Shown: positions 10,533-20,431, counted from the stretch's first letter. The stretch: 57,483 nucleotides of DNA from Candidatus Bathyarchaeota archaeon (GCA_016927015.1 JAFGNM010000066.1:1-57483); one strand, 5' to 3'. A program made the numbers and translations. The notes: generated from the letters alone by a model not told the origin.

Positions 10533-10640
10533 CTGTTTCCCTCCCCAACTATATTAGCAATATAACATATGGCAAATATAAAAATTAATCCCAAACAGAA
10601 AATGCCCAAACTAAACGTCTTCAGGCTATAACAACGCGGC

Positions 10641-10763
10641 AAGCCGTCATATTTGGATCCTAATAGAGGTTCATTGCAGAAACCTATAGGGGGTCTATCA
10701 CGGCGCTTCCCTTCAGAACTATAAATAGTTTCTATATAAATGGGGCTATAGACTTTCCCAAGT
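10641..10763 (+). repeat. dispersed intergenic repeat, copy 1 (core plus structured 3' extension)
   Basis: AAGCCGTCATATTTGGATCCTAATAGAGGTTCATTGCAGAAACCTATAGGGGGTCTATC..., near-identical to copies at 17.9 and 56.6 kb. Confidence 0.85.
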
Positions 10764-10907
10764 ACAACAGTTCTAAACGCAAACGAGCAACAAACTCCGA
10801 AAACTCCAACTTTAAAACGTCAGACTTCATAATTTGATAACGAATTATATGAATCATTAACAAAAAATATATCAACACTCAGCCTAATAAGAAACGTTAA
10901 AACTGAA

Positions 10908-11807
10908 GTGGAACCAATGGAAAAAGAACTGCAGGTCTACATAGATGGAGTTTACTATCCGAAATCACAGGCTAAAGTCTCCGTTTACGATCACGGTCTC
11001 CTCTACGGTGACGGCGTTTTCGAGGGAATCCGCGCCTACAACGGAGTTGTCTTCAAACTCAAAGAACACATCATCAGGCTCTATCGTTCTGCACATGCAC
11101 TAATGTTGAAAATACCCTTAACAGAAGAAGAGATGACGCAAGCAGTGGTCGAAACGCTGAGAAAAAACAAGCTGCGAGACGCTTATATTCGTTTGGTGGT
11201 GACAAGAGGCGTGGGCGACCTTGGACTGGACCCACGAAAATGTCCCAAACCTTCTGTGATAATCATAACCGACACAATTTCGATAATGTCAAAGGAAGCT
11301 AAAGAAAAAGGCATTTCCACCATGATTACGTGGGTTAGAAGAAACCCTGTGGACGCAACATCCCACGAGATAAAATCGCTAAACTACCTCAACAGCGTGC
11401 TAGCCAAAATGGAAGCCACCGCGAACGGCGTGGATGAAGCAATTTGCTTAGACAAAAACGGTTTCATATCCGAGGGAGTTGGCGAGAACCTGTTCAGCGT
11501 TAAGGACGGCAAAATCTTCACTCCGCCAAGCAGCACTGGTGCTTTGGCAGGTATTACGGCTGAGCTTGCAAAAAAGTTTGCCAAAAGCCTGGGGTACGAT
11601 GTGACTGAAACTAACATAACGCCGTTCCAGTTGTTTACCGCCGACGAGGTGTTCTTTACTGGAACCGCCGCGGAAGTCGTGCCCATAAGAGAAGTGAACA
11701 AGCGACAAATAGGCAACGGAAACCCAGGTCCTGTCACTAAGAAGTTGATGGCAGCTTTCCAAAAAGCAACTGCTGACCCAGCAGAAGGAGTGCCGATTTA
11801 CTCCTAA
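10908..11807 (+). CDS. ilvE: branched-chain amino acid aminotransferase
   Basis: VYDHGLLYGDGVFEGIRAYNGVVFKLKEHI, YLNSVLAKMEA, SEGVGENLFSVKDG, EVFFTGTAAEVVPIREV. Confidence 0.95.
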   Translation: MEPMEKELQVYIDGVYYPKSQAKVSVYDHGLLYGDGVFEGIRAYNGVVFKLKEHIIRLYRSAHALMLKIPLTEEEMTQAVVETLRKNKLRDAYIRLVVTRGVGDLGLDPRKCPKPSVIIITDTISIMSKEAKEKGISTMITWVRRNPVDATSHEIKSLNYLNSVLAKMEATANGVDEAICLDKNGFISEGVGENLFSVKDGKIFTPPSSTGALAGITAELAKKFAKSLGYDVTETNITPFQLFTADEVFFTGTAAEVVPIREVNKRQIGNGNPGPVTKKLMAAFQKATADPAEGVPIYS

Positions 11808-11835
11808 AACCGAAGCGGACCATTAGCTTCGCAGT

Positions 11836-13038
11836 TTACTTCTTTTTCATGAACCGCTCTACTTCGTTGAGTGCTTGTTCCAGCGTTTCAATCGGAGGAA
11901 GGAACACTCCTCTGACGTGCCCAGCGCCGTAAATCGGGTCGAAGCCTGAGCCATGCACCAGAAGCACGCCGGTTTCTTTTAGAAGTTCAACAGCGAACTC
12001 CATGTCTGTCTTCCACTTTGACCCCACATCGTGGATTTTAGGAAAAACGTAGAAGGCGCCTTCCGGTTTTGCGCAGCTTATCCCTTCAATCTCGTTAAGT
12101 CTCTTCCACGCGTAGTCTCTTCTGATCCTGAGCTTTTCCACCATGGCTTTCACGTGGTCTTGCGGACCTCTCAATGCAGCTATTCCCGCCATCTGGACTG
12201 GGGTGCTGGCGCAAATTCTTATGCGCTCCTCTTTTTCGATGGCTTTCTTCAGCTCCTGCAATTCACCGTTTGGCTCGTAGAAGTACATGTACCCAAGTCT
12301 CCAGCCGGTCATCAGGTACACTTTGGAGAAACCGTTCAATCCTACTACGGGCAAGTCTTTAGCTAAACGGGCTGTGCTGACGTAGTCTTCAGTGTATCTT
12401 ATTTGGTCGTAAATTTCATCCGATAAAACAAGGAGATCGTGTTCTCCTGCTACGTCCAGTATTTGTTTAACCATTTTCCTTCTGTAAAGCGCGCCTGTAG
12501 GATTATTTGGATTTATTACTACTATGGCACGCGTTTTTTCTGAGATTTTGCTTCGTAAGTCGTCGATGTTCGGCTGCCAGTTTTCTTCTTCAATGGTCTC
12601 GTACGTGATGGGTGTTCCATCATAAGCCTTAGAGTAGGATATGTATGGCGAATAGGCGGGTCCTGGAACAAGGATTTCGTCTCCCTTTTCTATTAGGGCG
12701 GATATCAGCATTCTGATTCCTTCGGAGACTCCGGAAGTGATTAGGACGTTTTCTGCGGATATGTTCACGTCGTTGACTCGTTTTTCTTTTTCGGCTATAG
12801 CTTGTCTTAGTTCTGGAACTCCTTCTGAAGGTGAGTAGTTGTTTTCGCCAGATTGGACCGCTTCAATCAGTGCTTGCTTGATGTGATTGGGTGTGGGGAA
12901 GTCAAAGGCTACAGGGTCTCCGATGTTTAGGTAAAAAATCTTTTTGCCCATTTTTGTAATTGGGCCTGCGTTGACTATTACGTCGCGTATGGCGTACTCG
13001 ATAGCTTTTGCTCGCGCCGTAACTTTAACTTTCACCAC
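11836..13038 (-). CDS. class I/II PLP aminotransferase (Asp/Ala-type)
   Basis: LNIGDPVAFDFPTP, VINPNNPTGALY, LNGFSKVYLMTGWRLGYMYF (PLP Lys motif). Confidence 0.93.
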   Translation of the reverse strand: MVKVKVTARAKAIEYAIRDVIVNAGPITKMGKKIFYLNIGDPVAFDFPTPNHIKQALIEAVQSGENNYSPSEGVPELRQAIAEKEKRVNDVNISAENVLITSGVSEGIRMLISALIEKGDEILVPGPAYSPYISYSKAYDGTPITYETIEEENWQPNIDDLRSKISEKTRAIVVINPNNPTGALYRRKMVKQILDVAGEHDLLVLSDEIYDQIRYTEDYVSTARLAKDLPVVGLNGFSKVYLMTGWRLGYMYFYEPNGELQELKKAIEKEERIRICASTPVQMAGIAALRGPQDHVKAMVEKLRIRRDYAWKRLNEIEGISCAKPEGAFYVFPKIHDVGSKWKTDMEFAVELLKETGVLLVHGSGFDPIYGAGHVRGVFLPPIETLEQALNEVERFMKKK

Positions 13039-13225
13039 TGTAAAGCCTCTGTGTTAATGCACAGTTGCGCTGTTCAAAAACATAAAGCTTCCGAAGAAGT
13101 AATACGGTTGAATGGAAACTGGCATGTTTTCTGTTTCACTAAGTGAGTATTAAGTCGTAATTGTTCAGTAAGCTTTTATTTCCACGATGCCATAAGATAT
13201 GCATACATTAGTTAGGTGAACGTGA

Positions 13226-15058
13226 GTGTTTGGTTGGACGGGTGTTTTCCTGCAAGTTGACTTAAGCAGGAACAAGGCAGTTGCAGAATCATACGATACA
13301 CTTTTGGCTTTGAATTATATAGGCGGCAGAGGCTTCGCAGCGAAAATTCTCTGGGACAAGCTAAATCCAGGAATCGATCCGTTATCACCTGAAAACAAGC
13401 TTGTTTTTGCTGCGGGTCCATTGACTGGCTTAGGTGTGCCGAACAGCGGTAAATTAGTTGTAGCCGCCAAGAGTCCTTTGACAGGTGGCTACGGTGACGG
13501 GAACATGGGAACTTTTGCGGCGATTCAAATGCGCAAAGCTGGCTACGACGCGGTGATCATAGAGGGCAAAGCGGAAACGCCTGTTGTTCTTCACATCAAA
13601 GACAAGGTCGCTGAGTTTATAGACGCCAAAGATATCTGGGGCTTAAACACGTTCGAGACTGAGGCTCAACTGAAGATCCTATACGGGCGCACCGCAGGCG
13701 TAGTCTCTATTGGTCCAGCAGGAGAGAACCTCGTAAAGTTTGCGATGGTTATGTCTCAAGAAGGCCGCGCTGGCGGAAGAGCCGGAATGGGAGCTGTAAT
13801 GGGCTCCAAGAACTTGAAGGCCGTAGTTTTCGAGGGTTACAATGAAATCCCTGTTGCCTATCCAAAGGACATGAAAGAGCTGAGCGCTGCTGGTTACCGA
13901 GAAGTCTTAACAAAACCCAGTTATTCCTTTTGGAAACGACAGGGAACTATGTCTACGGTAGAGTGGTGTCAAGAAAACAGTGCGCTTCCCGCTTTTAATT
14001 TCCGTGAAGGCGTTTTCGAAAAAGCTAACAAGATCGGCGGGTTTACCATGGAAAAAATCAAGGTGTCTAACCGCGGCTGTCCAAATTGTAACATGACGTG
14101 CGGTAACGTGGTTAAAGACTCTGATAGGAAAGAGTCTGAGATCGATTACGAAAACGTGGTGATGTTGGGCTCAAACATTGGGCTGGGCAATCTCAGGCAG
14201 GTTGCTGTTTTAAACCGTGTGGCAGATGAACTTGGTTTGGACACCATCTCGCTTGGGAGCGCGATAGGCTTCGCTATAGAAACTTCCCAGAAAAAGCGGA
14301 TTCCTGAGAAGCTGGATTGGGGAAAATACAAAGAAACCAAAGAGTTGATTAAAGACATAGCGTACAGGCGCGGTTTTGGAGATGTTCTCGCTGAAGGCGT
14401 AAAAGCGGCTGCGGCTAAAATAGGTCATGGGTCAGCTGATTGGGCTATGCACGTTAAGGGTTTGGAGGTGTCTGCTTACGACTGTCACGCTGCACCTGCT
14501 ATGGCGTTGTCTTATGCTACAAGCTCGGTTGGGGCTCATCACAAGGAGGCGTGGGTGATTGCTTGGGAGGTTAAGTTTGGACGCGGGAGCTACGATGAAG
14601 AGAAAATTAACAAAGTCATAGAGATGCAGCGGCTTCGCGGCGGAGTTTTTGAATCTCTCGTCGTTTGTCGTTTTCCTAATACTTCGCTTGATTTTGAAAT
14701 TGAGTGGTACACGAAGTACCTTCGTGCGGCAACAGGAAGGGACTTACCCTTTAACGCTTTAATCTACGCTGCTGATAAAACGTTAAACTTGATTCGTGCC
14801 TTTTGGATACGCGAGTACGGTAACAGCTGGACAAGGGAAATGGAAATTCCGCCCATGAGGTGGTTTAAGGAGCCTTTAACTGAAGGACCAATGAAAGGCG
14901 CAATGCTTGATTTAGTGAAATTTGACGGTATGCTGAAGAAGTATTACAAGAAGAGAGGCTGGGATGAGAGAGGAATACCGAGGAAGACAACGTTGCAAAA
15001 GCTTGGGTTGCCAGACGTAGCTAAGGAACTTGAAAAACACGTAAAACTGTCCGAGTAG
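13226..15058 (+). CDS. aldehyde:ferredoxin oxidoreductase (tungsten AOR family)
   Basis: YIGGRGFAAKILWDKL, GRAGGRAGMGAVMGSKNLKAVVFEG, CPNCNMTCGN; GTG start. Confidence 0.95.
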   Translation: MFGWTGVFLQVDLSRNKAVAESYDTLLALNYIGGRGFAAKILWDKLNPGIDPLSPENKLVFAAGPLTGLGVPNSGKLVVAAKSPLTGGYGDGNMGTFAAIQMRKAGYDAVIIEGKAETPVVLHIKDKVAEFIDAKDIWGLNTFETEAQLKILYGRTAGVVSIGPAGENLVKFAMVMSQEGRAGGRAGMGAVMGSKNLKAVVFEGYNEIPVAYPKDMKELSAAGYREVLTKPSYSFWKRQGTMSTVEWCQENSALPAFNFREGVFEKANKIGGFTMEKIKVSNRGCPNCNMTCGNVVKDSDRKESEIDYENVVMLGSNIGLGNLRQVAVLNRVADELGLDTISLGSAIGFAIETSQKKRIPEKLDWGKYKETKELIKDIAYRRGFGDVLAEGVKAAAAKIGHGSADWAMHVKGLEVSAYDCHAAPAMALSYATSSVGAHHKEAWVIAWEVKFGRGSYDEEKINKVIEMQRLRGGVFESLVVCRFPNTSLDFEIEWYTKYLRAATGRDLPFNALIYAADKTLNLIRAFWIREYGNSWTREMEIPPMRWFKEPLTEGPMKGAMLDLVKFDGMLKKYYKKRGWDERGIPRKTTLQKLGLPDVAKELEKHVKLSE

Positions 15059-15069
15059 AAAACGCGCGT

Positions 15070-16512
15070 TTAGTATGATTTGGCGAAGTACACCATTTCA
15101 ACGCTTTCCTTTCCACAGCAGAGGCAGGTGCCTACTGGCTTCTCCTTTTCAAAGGGCTTCAACCTGATTGTTGCTCCAGTTTCTTCCTTTATTTTTTCTT
15201 CGCATTCTGAGCTGCCGCACCACGCCGCTTTTATGAATCCGCCTTTGTTTTTGAGCGCTTTCTGGAAGTCATCGTAGTTCTGAACGGTTGTTGTTTTTTC
15301 TTCTAAGGCTGTTTTGGCTTTAGCGTAAAGGTTGTTTTGGATTTCTTCAAGAAGCTTTTCTGTGGCTTGCACCGCCTCGTCCATTTTTGCAGTGGTTTTC
15401 TGGTAGGTGTCGCGTCTTGCCAAGGTTACCTGCTCCTGTTTGAGGTCTCTGGGGCCAATTTCTATTCGGACGGGCACGCCTTTTAGTTCCCACTCGTTGA
15501 ATTTCCATCCTGGGGTGTATTCTGTTCTGTCGTCCAAGAAGGCTACGATGCATTTTGCTTTGAGTTTTTCCAGTATTTCTTTGGCTTTCTCTAGTATTGC
15601 GGTGGAATCCGCGGCTTTGTAGGTTATGGGAACTATGACTACCTGCACTGGGGCGACTTTAGGCGGCACAACTAATCCCCTGTCGTCGCCGTGAACCATA
15701 ACAAGCGCGCCTATCAGCCGTGTGGATATGCCCCATGAGGTTTGCCAAACTTGATGCTCTTTCTCGTCTTCTCCGATGAATTTGATGTCGAAAACTTTGG
15801 CGAAGTTTTGGCCGAGGTTGTGGCTTGTTCCCATCTGCAGCGCTTTCCCGTCGGGCATCATAGCTTCCAGCGTTGTTGTGTAGAGGGCTCCAGCGAACTT
15901 TTCGTTCTCGGTTTTTACTCCGACAAGCACTGGAATTGCCAAGTAGTTTTCCATCACGTCCTTGTACTCGCCGAGGATATCCATCACTTCTTTTTCGGCT
16001 TCTTCGCTTGTTACGTGGGCTGTGTGGCCTTCTTGCCATAGGAACTCTCGGGTTCTGAGGAAGGGTTTAGTGGCTTTGGTTTCCCACCTGACGATATTGC
16101 ACCACTGGTTGATTTTTATGGGCAAGTCACGCCAGCTTCTAATCCACTTGGCGAAAGTAGCGTAGATTATCGTTTCAGAAGTCGGTCTTATCGCAAGCTT
16201 TTCTTCCAGTTTGGTGCTTCCGCCTTCGGTTACCCAAGCAACCTCTGGAACGAAGCCTTCGAAGTGCTCTGCCTCCTTTTTCAGAAAACTTTCAGGAATA
16301 AACATTGGGAAATACACGTTTCGGTGACCGGTAGCCTTTATTTTCCGGTTGAAAACTTCCTGTATTTTCTCCCAAATAGCGTAAGACTGCTCTCGGAGAA
16401 TCATGCAGCCTTTTATGGGCGCGTACTCTGCCATCCCGGATTTCAGGACGACTTCAGTGTACCATTCCGAGAAGTCTTCGCTTTTCTTTACTGTTACTCC
16501 AATGTCTGACAT
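15070..16512 (-). CDS. proS: prolyl-tRNA synthetase (archaeal type)
   Basis: SEWYTEVVLKSGMAEYAPIKGCMILREQSYAIWEKIQ, RPTSETIIY, FLRTREFLWQEGHTAH, MVHGDDRGLVVPPKVAP. Confidence 0.97.
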   Translation of the reverse strand: MSDIGVTVKKSEDFSEWYTEVVLKSGMAEYAPIKGCMILREQSYAIWEKIQEVFNRKIKATGHRNVYFPMFIPESFLKKEAEHFEGFVPEVAWVTEGGSTKLEEKLAIRPTSETIIYATFAKWIRSWRDLPIKINQWCNIVRWETKATKPFLRTREFLWQEGHTAHVTSEEAEKEVMDILGEYKDVMENYLAIPVLVGVKTENEKFAGALYTTTLEAMMPDGKALQMGTSHNLGQNFAKVFDIKFIGEDEKEHQVWQTSWGISTRLIGALVMVHGDDRGLVVPPKVAPVQVVIVPITYKAADSTAILEKAKEILEKLKAKCIVAFLDDRTEYTPGWKFNEWELKGVPVRIEIGPRDLKQEQVTLARRDTYQKTTAKMDEAVQATEKLLEEIQNNLYAKAKTALEEKTTTVQNYDDFQKALKNKGGFIKAAWCGSSECEEKIKEETGATIRLKPFEKEKPVGTCLCCGKESVEMVYFAKSY

Positions 16513-16632
16513 AGTCTTTTCTCTCCTTCTGTTTTACGCTGGCAGCATATAACCATAACGCAGAACCCAAATCAAAACGTACACCGCTTGCTGCTTTTTG
16601 ACGGAAAATGAAGAGTAACAAAACATCCCTGT

Positions 16633-17787
16633 TTAGTGTTTGCGTTTCTTAAAATAGACCAGCAGAGCCACGCCGATAGCAGCTACTGACGCAGCAGAAG
16701 CAGTTGTGACCAATGCTGTTGGAAAAGGCTCATTAACTGTGAAGTAAACTGTCTCTGAGACACCATTTACACCATAAACGTCAATGGCATAAACCGTTAG
16801 GTTGTAGAGACCGGGCGCTAAGCCACTCAGGGTTACGTTGCCAGTGAAGGTTACGTTGGCTTCTCCGTTCAGGCTGTAACCCATCCACTGGGTGGGCTTG
16901 TTCACGGTAAAGTTCAAAGGATAACTTTGAGAGTAGGTGACGTTATCCGCCTCAAACATGGCCAGCTCTGGAGTCCCCCAAGGATACAAAAGAGGGTAAC
17001 GGTCAATGTTTATTGCGTTGGGAAACTCTTTCGTTGTATAGGGCGTTCTCTCTATTACGTACGGCGTGTCACCTATCCCTGTGTTGCCGTTTTCTGCGGC
17101 AGCAGGACAATCTATCGAGTAGTTACCCCAGTAATTGCCGACAGAGCCATTATCCCAAAAATTATCAGAACAAATACCAGAAAGTTCTTTCAAAAAGAAG
17201 TTGTTCTGATACAGTCTGTTGTTATAACCACCAACATGCAGTTCCTGCAAAACAGTGTTGTTTACAGCTAAATTGTTGCTTGCGCCTCCCGCTAACCCTA
17301 TATGAAGACGTTTAACAGTATTTCCTACAATCGTGTTAAAATTGCTTCCATCCGTTAAATATATGCGGTTATTGGTTTTTACGTTTGTAATCAAGCAGTT
17401 GGAACTGTAGTAGAGATAAATACCCGTATAGCGACCAACCACTTCAAGGTTTTTGACAGTTACGCCAGTAACATCAGTCAACTCTAAGGCAGAAGTATCT
17501 CCCATGGTAGTGTTTATGGTGTGTCCAGTTCCGTCAAAAACAATGTTGCTGCGTTCAATAACCAGAGAATACCCCTCGACATTAGCTGTCAAGGCGTAAG
17601 TGTCCCCTGTCCGGTTTACGAATCCAGTTTCAAGACCCGTTATGCTACCGTCACTTTCAATAATGACCTCTGGTAAAGCCTGGACCCAAAACAGACTTGC
17701 AGTTGCCAGATTAACAAGCGCTACGCCTATTGTAGCTGAAAACAGAAGGGCAAAGATAAAAGACAAACACAAAACTGTTTTCTTCAC
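16633..17787 (-). CDS. secreted/cell-surface NosD-like parallel beta-helix protein
   Basis: Signal peptide, repeated NNLAVNNTV/NCLITNVKTNN motifs, NYWGNYSIDCP, C-terminal TM followed by KKRKH. Confidence 0.82.
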   Translation of the reverse strand: MKKTVLCLSFIFALLFSATIGVALVNLATASLFWVQALPEVIIESDGSITGLETGFVNRTGDTYALTANVEGYSLVIERSNIVFDGTGHTINTTMGDTSALELTDVTGVTVKNLEVVGRYTGIYLYYSSNCLITNVKTNNRIYLTDGSNFNTIVGNTVKRLHIGLAGGASNNLAVNNTVLQELHVGGYNNRLYQNNFFLKELSGICSDNFWDNGSVGNYWGNYSIDCPAAAENGNTGIGDTPYVIERTPYTTKEFPNAINIDRYPLLYPWGTPELAMFEADNVTYSQSYPLNFTVNKPTQWMGYSLNGEANVTFTGNVTLSGLAPGLYNLTVYAIDVYGVNGVSETVYFTVNEPFPTALVTTASAASVAAIGVALLVYFKKRKH

Positions 17788-17864
17788 GGGTTCAACTCCT
17801 CAGGTGTTTCTCACTACACTATATAGGGTGCCTTCGCCGCTAAAAGGGTTTTTGTAAAGATTCC

Positions 17865-17891
17865 TTGACTAAAAGGGATTTTTTTAGTCAA
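17865..17891. other. perfect 10-bp hairpin upstream of NosD-like gene
   Basis: TTGACTAAAA-GGGATTT-TTTTAGTCAA. Confidence 0.6.
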
Positions 17892-17902
17892 GATTTCTTG
17901 AC

Positions 17903-18026
17903 AAGCCATCATATTTGGAGCCTAATAGAAATAGTATGCAGAAACCTATAGAGGGGGTCTACCCGCCGCGCTTATTTTTGAGCTATTATAGTTCCTTTAA
18001 ATAAGGGGGGTATAGACTGCTCCAAG
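17903..18026 (+). repeat. dispersed intergenic repeat, copy 2 (core plus structured 3' extension)
   Basis: AAGCCATCATATTTGGAGCCTAATAGAAATAGTATGCAGAAACCTATAGAGGGGGTCTACC... Confidence 0.85.
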
Positions 18027-18205
18027 CAGCTAGACTTAACACGCTACGTGTCAAGCGTTTGTTCTACTCTAAAATTCAAGATATACTATAGTATAAGACA
18101 AAAACTGGATTAGAAAAATTTTGATAAAGAGAGAAAGAAACTCTCAGGTAGGTGTGAGAGAGAACGCGTGCGTAACGGTTGAAGCGAACGTGGCGAAGCG
18201 GAAAC

Positions 18206-18388
18206 TCACTCGATTACCTGAATTGCGCCTTCAGGACATTGAGCTTCGCATGCTCTGCAGACTAAACACTCGTCAACGTTAACTGGGACAGATTTGCCTT
18301 CTTTAATCTCATAGACGCCTACTGGACAAGTGTTTGCGCAGGTTTCGCATCCGTTGCACCTATTATTATCAACTACTATTTTTACCAT
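18206..18388 (-). CDS. small 2x[4Fe-4S] ferredoxin
   Basis: CNGCETCANTCPVGVYEI...CLVCRACEAQCPEGAI. Confidence 0.92.
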   Translation of the reverse strand: MVKIVVDNNRCNGCETCANTCPVGVYEIKEGKSVPVNVDECLVCRACEAQCPEGAIQVIE

Positions 18389-18450
18389 GTTCTTTACCTC
18401 TGGTAAGTTTGATTCAAACTCCCGCAGTAAAATAAAAGTGTTTAGGTCAG

Positions 18451-20187
18451 TTAACGAATTTCTTCACGTAATCTTAACAGAATTCCGTTAATTGTCGCCT
18501 CAGCTTTCTCTTTCCGCCGCTGATAATCCGCCAATGACCTCTTGTACGCCTCCAACGGAAACTCACCTTTCCTATGCCGAACCTCAACAGTCCTAGTATT
18601 CGTTTCAACCTCAACAAGCTCAGCTTCTGCAACATCAAGCTGCCGAACCAAACTCGCATAATTGCCACCCGCACTACGGAAAACCTTTTTCAACCCAGCT
18701 ATATTCCTAGAAAGGTTATCCAAACGAACCTCAAACGTCCTCCTCTGCACTTTATATCGACGCCTTGGAATCCTGCCTTTCTGAGCCCTTTCCTCAAGAG
18801 TCTTTAACTCCGAGGCTATTCTGCTTTTATCTTCGTACGCTTCAGTGAAAGCTCTAACATGATCAGGACTAAGAGCAATGGAAGCTTCTGGCGTTGCAAT
18901 ACGCAGCGGAGCAGAAGTTTTAGGTCTTTTCCAGAAAGCCACAATTACGCATCCAACCACTACTAGAGTCCACATCCACAAAGTGGGTCGAAAAGACAGC
19001 CACAGAGGACTGTAATCATACGTAACTTGAACATCTTCGGAAAGAACAACGGAATCTACTTTGCTAACGCCTTCCCTGCTAATTGAAAGGGTTTCCTGGA
19101 AGACCTCTCTTATTAAACTTGAAGAAAAATCGATTGACGAGAATTGCGGTGCTATAAACCTTGCCCCTTCAGGAGGAACAAAGGTAACCTTTGCCGCCTC
19201 AACGTAATAGTCAAAGTCGGGGAAAAGGTCAAAGTTTAATGTAAAATGTGGAGCCGTAGAAGAGACGCTGGGTAAAGTATATTCAGCAGTCAGCAGGGTA
19301 GATGCACCGCTTTTTATAGACGATATAAATGTGAAGTTGACAAAGCGTGTATTGCCGCTACTAGTTAGAACATCAGATGTCAGGATTCTGCCGAATTCAT
19401 CTCTTGCAACAATATTCGAAGCGGCAAGAGGCAACCCTATTTTGAGAGAACCGAAGCTGCTGGCTCCGTTGTTTGTAATACGGTAACTGTCAAAAACCAC
19501 TATATCGCCTACAGGGCTTATTGCGATTTGACGGCTTAGCTCTTTTAGGGTAATTATTTGAAGACTGCCACTGGATAGTGAAAAATTGGCAACTGCAGGA
19601 GAATAAGTGAAAACAGGCAAGTTCTCCTTAACGAAACTAGTTGCACTAACTTCTCCATCGCCTTTTGTGACTTTTATGGTTGGGGAAGCCCCAGGAAGAA
19701 TAATCGCGACGTTACAGCGGGCAACCTCTTTTGTGAAGCTGGGATAAGCTGGAAAATCGAGGGTGAACACGTCTGCGTCCAAATCTTGACTGAGAAGGCT
19801 ATTCGAAAGAATAAAGACGACAGTAAAAACTTGAGGAGACCCCTGCGGGAAACTTACTTTTGCGCCGTAAAAACCAGTTCGGCCTGTTAATTGCACGCCA
19901 AGGCTTAATGGAAAACCGTTATTGTTGGCGTCATACGCCATGCCTTTAAGAACGGAGGAACCGTACTTATACGGGAAACCGATTAAGAAGTCACCTGTTA
20001 ATTGCCCGCTTAAATGTATTGTGTCACGTATAATCACGTGTCCAGAATACATAATCTCCACTTCGTGATCAACGCGCTGTATAGTATAGCTATCCTGAGC
20101 CAAAACCATTCGCGTGCTAAGAGAAAAGGGCAAGAGAACAGCCACTGAAAAAACTATAAGCACAACGACCGCTGCGGCTCTCTTCAC
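18451..20187 (-). CDS. exported membrane-anchored protein with cytoplasmic coiled-coil tail
   Basis: Signal peptide, large extracytoplasmic domain, single TM (PTLWMWTLVVVGCVIVAFW), charged helical C-terminus. Confidence 0.75.
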   Translation of the reverse strand: MKRAAAVVVLIVFSVAVLLPFSLSTRMVLAQDSYTIQRVDHEVEIMYSGHVIIRDTIHLSGQLTGDFLIGFPYKYGSSVLKGMAYDANNNGFPLSLGVQLTGRTGFYGAKVSFPQGSPQVFTVVFILSNSLLSQDLDADVFTLDFPAYPSFTKEVARCNVAIILPGASPTIKVTKGDGEVSATSFVKENLPVFTYSPAVANFSLSSGSLQIITLKELSRQIAISPVGDIVVFDSYRITNNGASSFGSLKIGLPLAASNIVARDEFGRILTSDVLTSSGNTRFVNFTFISSIKSGASTLLTAEYTLPSVSSTAPHFTLNFDLFPDFDYYVEAAKVTFVPPEGARFIAPQFSSIDFSSSLIREVFQETLSISREGVSKVDSVVLSEDVQVTYDYSPLWLSFRPTLWMWTLVVVGCVIVAFWKRPKTSAPLRIATPEASIALSPDHVRAFTEAYEDKSRIASELKTLEERAQKGRIPRRRYKVQRRTFEVRLDNLSRNIAGLKKVFRSAGGNYASLVRQLDVAEAELVEVETNTRTVEVRHRKGEFPLEAYKRSLADYQRRKEKAEATINGILLRLREEIR

Positions 20188-20431
20188 TCAAATTCACCCA
20201 TTTCAGGTTTTTCTATGTTATTGGCAGCTTATTTATTTACTTTTATAGAACACTGCGTTCCTATGCGCTCAGCTTTGGCTGTTTGCTCGACCATTATCAG
20301 GCTGTTTTTGGTGACGTTGTGCATTAGTTCTGCAGTGTAGCATCCGCAACAAACAACCTTATCAGCATCAACAGTAGATAGCATAAAACTTATAGAAAAG
20401 GGCGAACTCAAAGTTACTGAGGTGAAAAGTA

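Noticed and set aside
11384-11762. Minus-strand ORFs inside ilvE
   Set aside because: Antisense to a clearly coding aminotransferase.
18070-18100. Palindrome ATACTATAGTAT
   Set aside because: Short AT-rich palindrome compatible with chance or a TATA-like element; no second copy seen.
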